Positions 61,253-64,000 of a DNA stretch of 64,000 nt are shown here, piece by piece (the first letter of the stretch is position 1; each line of letters begins with the position of its first letter). This stretch comes from a bacterium HR33. Its GTDB lineage: Bacteria > Gemmatimonadota > Gemmatimonadetes > Gemmatimonadales > GWC2-71-9. The notes under the pieces are model-generated. The model did no database searches and was not told where the DNA came from. It saw nothing but the letters and a program-made list of their open reading frames with translations. The position numbers and the translations under genes were made by a program. The stretch lies in assembly GCA_002923375.1 (NCBI GenBank), contig BEIJ01000002.1:789608-853607 (forward strand). Reading direction: 5' to 3'.

Positions 61253-62530
61253 TCACCTGCATGTAGTGCTACGTTCCAGGCCATGGACCTGAACATACTC
61301 TGTTCCCAGTTCGTCCCTCCGGACAACAACAACATTGTCGGCGGCGACATCGTACAGGGTGAGGCCGTAAGGCAGCGTTACCCGCGCCAGCCATTGACCC
61401 GAAGGGGCGAGTACCTGCCAGCGCTCGCCGCCGTCTTCGAGCGGTGGATAGACTTGTACCCACAGACACCCGTCTGAGCCGCCAAAAACACGAGCGTAAG
61501 GAGGGAATCTCTCCGGGAACGGCATTTCTTCGACCATGGCTTCCTGTTCCACGAGCAGCCTCTGCATAGGACCTACAGCGCCACGCAGTCCCTCGCGCAG
61601 TTCGGCCTTCCGTCTCTCGCGCTCCTTGGACTTGTGAGCTTCTGTTATTGGGGCCCGAGGAACCTCCATCCTAAAAACGAGCTCGACTGTGCCATCGCGG
61701 CGATGCTTTCTTATGTCTCCACTTATAGGATCGAAACTGAACCACCACAGCCCCGTTGCGGCAAACAGCGTCCCCGCTCCGAAGCTCACACGCCCCTGCT
61801 GCATCCCGCTTCCTCGATAGATCAAGGGCCCCGGAAACCTTCCCAAGCTGCCCGCTAGGTCGCCGTCGCTCTTATACCAATAGGCTGACTCCAAATTCCG
61901 ACCGAGGACCGGTACCTCCGCGGGTCGGATTGTGGTGCTGGTCAGAAACAGCACTGCACCATCTGAGGCAACTGCTGCAACACCTAACGTCCTGGACTCC
62001 CCGGGCGGCGTTAAGGGCGACCAGGACCTGACGAAATCCCCCCCGGGGCTAAAAACCAGGAACCGATGCTGCCCAAAGCTAGTATCCAAAGCAAGAAGCG
62101 AGTCCCCCTCGAACTTCCACACTCCCGAAAGTCTGCGGAACTCTCCCGGACCCTCGCCCCGCCGGCCCAGAACGCGGAGCAACTGTCCCTCCCGGCCATA
62201 GAGCCGCAACTGGCCACTCCCCCCGTCTGCAACCACAAGACTGCCAGTAGCAAGTATCACAGCACCGCGTACCTGATACAGATCGCCAGCCTCCCCGCTA
62301 CCGATCACTACAGTCGGAGTCGCAGCCACCTCCCAGGCACTCGAGGGGCCGGAAGCAATCTCCAGGAGCGCTAGGCTGCCTGTAGGAAACGGCTCTTCGG
62401 TATTGGCAGTGCGGCTCTGGTGTGAGCCGGCGGCGTCGCATCCCTGCACTGCAGCTGCGAGTAGCGTCGCGAATATAGCAACTCGAATAACGCAGCTCCA
62501 AACATTCCCGATCCAGATCCCAAGTTCCAC
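61253..62530 (-). CDS. 6-bladed beta-propeller lipoprotein
   Basis: This 425-residue protein has a signal (AIFATLLAAAVQGCDAAG) with lipobox-like VQGC. Blades include RGAVILATGSLVVADGGSGQ, LRVLGRRGEGPGEFRRLSG, LALDTSFGQHRFLVFSPGG and the later WFSFDPISGDIRKHRRDG. A charged helical insert (HKSKERERRKAELREGL) precedes the last blades. It begins 3 bases after the DsbA-like stop, so is co-transcribed with it and the Cys-rich peptide. Surface binding is inferred. Here, unlike its neighbours, the gene is intact. Confidence 0.85.
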   Translation of the reverse strand: MELGIWIGNVWSCVIRVAIFATLLAAAVQGCDAAGSHQSRTANTEEPFPTGSLALLEIASGPSSAWEVAATPTVVIGSGEAGDLYQVRGAVILATGSLVVADGGSGQLRLYGREGQLLRVLGRRGEGPGEFRRLSGVWKFEGDSLLALDTSFGQHRFLVFSPGGDFVRSWSPLTPPGESRTLGVAAVASDGAVLFLTSTTIRPAEVPVLGRNLESAYWYKSDGDLAGSLGRFPGPLIYRGSGMQQGRVSFGAGTLFAATGLWWFSFDPISGDIRKHRRDGTVELVFRMEVPRAPITEAHKSKERERRKAELREGLRGAVGPMQRLLVEQEAMVEEMPFPERFPPYARVFGGSDGCLWVQVYPPLEDGGERWQVLAPSGQWLARVTLPYGLTLYDVAADNVVVVRRDELGTEYVQVHGLERSTTCR

Positions 62531-62533
62531 AGG

Positions 62534-63200
62534 CTATCGGCTACTCAGCATCGTCTCAATAACGGAGTCGGTTAAGAGACCTCGATGGATCCCTCCTCTG
62601 TGTACGACCGCCGGTGTGCTTGAAATACCCAATCGCGCCGCCAGCCACCGGCCTGCTCCCAAGCGCTCCCGCACCTCAACACTGGAGAGACACGCCTGAA
62701 AAGCGTTTAGGTCTGGCACGCCTGACCTTGCAGCGTAAGCCAGCCAGTCAGGCGCCCCCGACAAATTTCGCCACGTTAGCGAATACGAAAGAAGGATAGC
62801 GTGCATCTGCTTAAATTTACCCTGATCGTCAGCGCACAGTGCAGCCAGCGCGGCCCCCTCTGCATGCCGGTGTACCACCAGTGGCAGACTGTATGTACCT
62901 CAGCTCAATGTCCGCGTGTTTTCCTAGCACCTGCATCCACATACGCTGCTGGACAACGCAATACACACACTCGTAGTCAACAAACTCTACGAAAAAAGAA
63001 CCGCCTGCCGTACCGACATGCGCTACGCTGGATGCGGCCATGAGTCGATCCCACACACTAGAAACCGCCACTCGGTCCTTCCCACCGCGCAACCAAACCC
63101 ATACGTCGTGGGCGAGCCCATTAGGCCGCGCGATCACATACATTCCGACAGCAACCACTACCAGGTTAGCTGTGAAACTGACTGCCTTAGACAGACTCAC
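62534..63200 (-). pseudogene. Membrane-anchored DsbA/thioredoxin-like protein with a frameshift
   Basis: The first frame (from 63200) has an N-terminal TM helix, then GGSFFVEFVDYECVYCVVQQ with a CxxC redox motif and HADIELRYI. The continuation SLPLVVHRHAEGAALAALCA and STPAVVHRGG lies in another frame ending at 62534. This is the DsbA-like order, with the cis-Pro loop in ISSTPAVV. One extra base near 62891 joins them. It may be a true mutation, an assembly error or a slippage site; both parts look otherwise conserved. It sits between the Cys-rich peptide and propeller genes. Confidence 0.8.
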
Positions 63201-63249
63201 GCCGACCTCCGGATCGGAACGCGCCTGGTCCTCCTAAGACAGCCCAGCG

Positions 63250-63471
63250 CTAAGCGTACCCACAATCGTTTCCGAATCTCAAATCCCCATCACACCAGCA
63301 GCAAAAGTTATCCCCACAAAAAACGCAATCGCACGTGCTAGTTCTACAAACGTCACAACTCGGGTTCGGCGCAGGCTCGCAATCGGAAGCCATCGACTCC
63401 CTTGTCGGCTCGGACAGGAGGAGTATCACCAATACCGCCGCGAGCCGCGATGCAGAGAGAAGCCATACCAT
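63250..63471 (-). CDS. Secreted cysteine-rich peptide
   Basis: ATG 63471 follows a textbook AAGGAGGT ribosome binding site. The 73-residue product has a signal peptide (LLSASRLAAVLVILLLSEPT) and a short mature part beginning near MASDCEPAP. It has 10 Cys in about 45 residues, in pairs such as CDVCRT, CDCVFCG and FCCWCDG. No known family fits closely. The arrangement recalls NVEALA-type precursors encoded beside 6-bladed propellers in Bacteroidota. A DsbA-like gene follows 49 bases downstream, consistent with disulfide formation in the peptide. Confidence 0.78.
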   Translation of the reverse strand: MVWLLSASRLAAVLVILLLSEPTRESMASDCEPAPNPSCDVCRTSTCDCVFCGDNFCCWCDGDLRFGNDCGYA

Positions 63472-63791
63472 ACCGTGACCTCCTTGTTGACCGGCTTAGC
63501 TCAAGCACCCGTGATGCTATCAGTTGTCCTCTGGGACGGTTGAAAATGTCCTTTGGGACAGTTGAAAGGTCAACTACCAAAGCGCGCCATTTTTTTCCAT
63601 TTCGCGGCACAGGTTTCCATTCTGCGACACCGCGGCAAATATCCGAGGTGTTCCTCGTCTTCCCCTAGCGGCAACCGGGGTACGACGGTTGATCTCCAAC
63701 ACCACCTGCCGCCGGCTTCAGCGCTCGCGGGACGCTCGGACAGGCCCGCAATCTAGGGCGAGAGCCAGACACCCACGCCTCCAGACGCCAT
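63472..63791. promoter_or_regulatory. 320-base regulatory gap upstream of the Cys-rich peptide operon
   Basis: No gene is visible. It contains the direct repeats at 63525-63567 and a T-rich tract (63589-63597). Apart from these, nothing further was recognised. Confidence 0.5.
63525..63567. promoter_or_regulatory. Two 21-bp direct repeats with 22-bp period (AraC-type operator candidate)
   Basis: TGTCCTCTGGGACGGTTGAAA (63525-63545) is repeated at 63547-63567 with two changes. Each unit holds a GTCC-N4-GGAC dyad. They lie 54-96 bases before the Cys-rich peptide start and in the gap after an AraC-type gene. AraC-family regulators typically bind direct repeats about two helical turns apart. Confidence 0.6.
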
Positions 63792-64000
63792 TCACATCCC
63801 GGGGCGAGATTGCCGACCAAGCAAACCCGCAAACGCTTCCAGCAACCCGGCGAAGCCGAGCTTTCTCCGAAGCACCGCCGGCGCCGCACCCACCTGGCGC
63901 GTCACATACCTGCTGAGAGCACTGCAAGAGCTGAAACCCATTTCCTCGCACACCTTCTTCTCCGGCCAGGCTTGAAGATCCAACCACCACAAAGCATGAA
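63792..64000 (-). CDS. AraC-family regulator, C-terminal part (5' end outside window)
   Basis: The minus-strand frame is open to base 64000 and ends at 63792, about 69 residues visible. It reads VCEEMGFSSCSALSRYVTRQVGAAP, the second helix-turn-helix and the G(F/Y)xS...FxRxxxxxP signature of AraC/XylS proteins, followed by a short tail. The effector domain lies outside the window. It is encoded just upstream and in the same direction as the Cys-rich peptide locus, with a candidate operator between them. Confidence 0.75.
   Translation of the reverse strand, partial: HALWWLDLQAWPEKKVCEEMGFSSCSALSRYVTRQVGAAPAVLRRKLGFAGLLEAFAGLLGRQSRPGM

Overview
The window looks like chromosomal DNA of a Gemmatimonadota-type bacterium. 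This is inferred from several things together: high GC, many 4-base ATGA/GTGA/TTGA gene overlaps, a PEGA-domain Ser/Thr kinase operon, paired M16 peptidases, secreted RCC1 and 'DVFAVG' repeat lipoproteins, repeated 6-bladed beta-propeller lipoproteins and a Bor-type lipoprotein. No rRNA, CRISPR array or complete IS element was seen.

Layout. (1) 1-6642, minus strand: a Zn-ribbon/kinase/TM/PEGA protein, a PEGA protein with a degenerate trypsin-like domain, and a large RCC1-repeat lipoprotein that runs off the left edge. (2) 6770-14024, minus: DUF2007, DUF423, a transglutaminase-like protein, D-amino-acid aminotransferase, a DUF3311/sodium-solute symporter pair, and an active/inactive M16 peptidase pair. 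(3) 14073-26135, minus: one long phenylacetyl-CoA catabolic operon led by a TetR repressor with a palindromic operator. It encodes PaaA, a DUF59-only PaaD, PaaB, PaaC, a separate PaaD-type zinc ribbon, three crotonases, an aldehyde dehydrogenase, a thiolase, a hydroxyacyl-CoA dehydrogenase, a GDPD, an amidohydrolase and an SLC13 transporter. (4) 26194-27693, plus: ECF sigma, anti-sigma and Spy-like protein, with a candidate autoregulated promoter.

(5) 27975-31496: a tRNA-Leu(CAA) gene whose 3' part is repeated 3.4 kb away as a 57-bp direct repeat. The repeats bound a decayed island with an integrase remnant, a VapBC pair, a DUF932 fragment, an OB-fold secreted protein and a small hypothetical. 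(6) 31568-35758: envelope lipoproteins, plus a 33-residue very basic protein.

(7) 35966-54658, plus: a dense housekeeping block: gltA-icd-pepA and an outer-membrane plug-domain protein, then yicC-gmk-rpoZ-coaBC-udg-dnaB-radA-ispD-tsaC-phosphatase-aroE-comF-gap-pgk-tpiA. (8) 54726-64000: an accessory zone rich in broken genes. It holds a truncated permease, an MscS-like membrane protein, VapBC, a propeller gene with a nonsense codon, a multiply frameshifted gene, a truncated VapC, an FmdB-like protein, an AbiE-type toxin pair and a second decayed propeller gene. It ends with a locus made of an AraC-type regulator, direct-repeat operators, a secreted Cys-rich peptide, a frameshifted DsbA-like protein and a propeller lipoprotein. 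That last locus is the best candidate for an undescribed system, probably a secreted peptide with its own disulfide and surface partner proteins.
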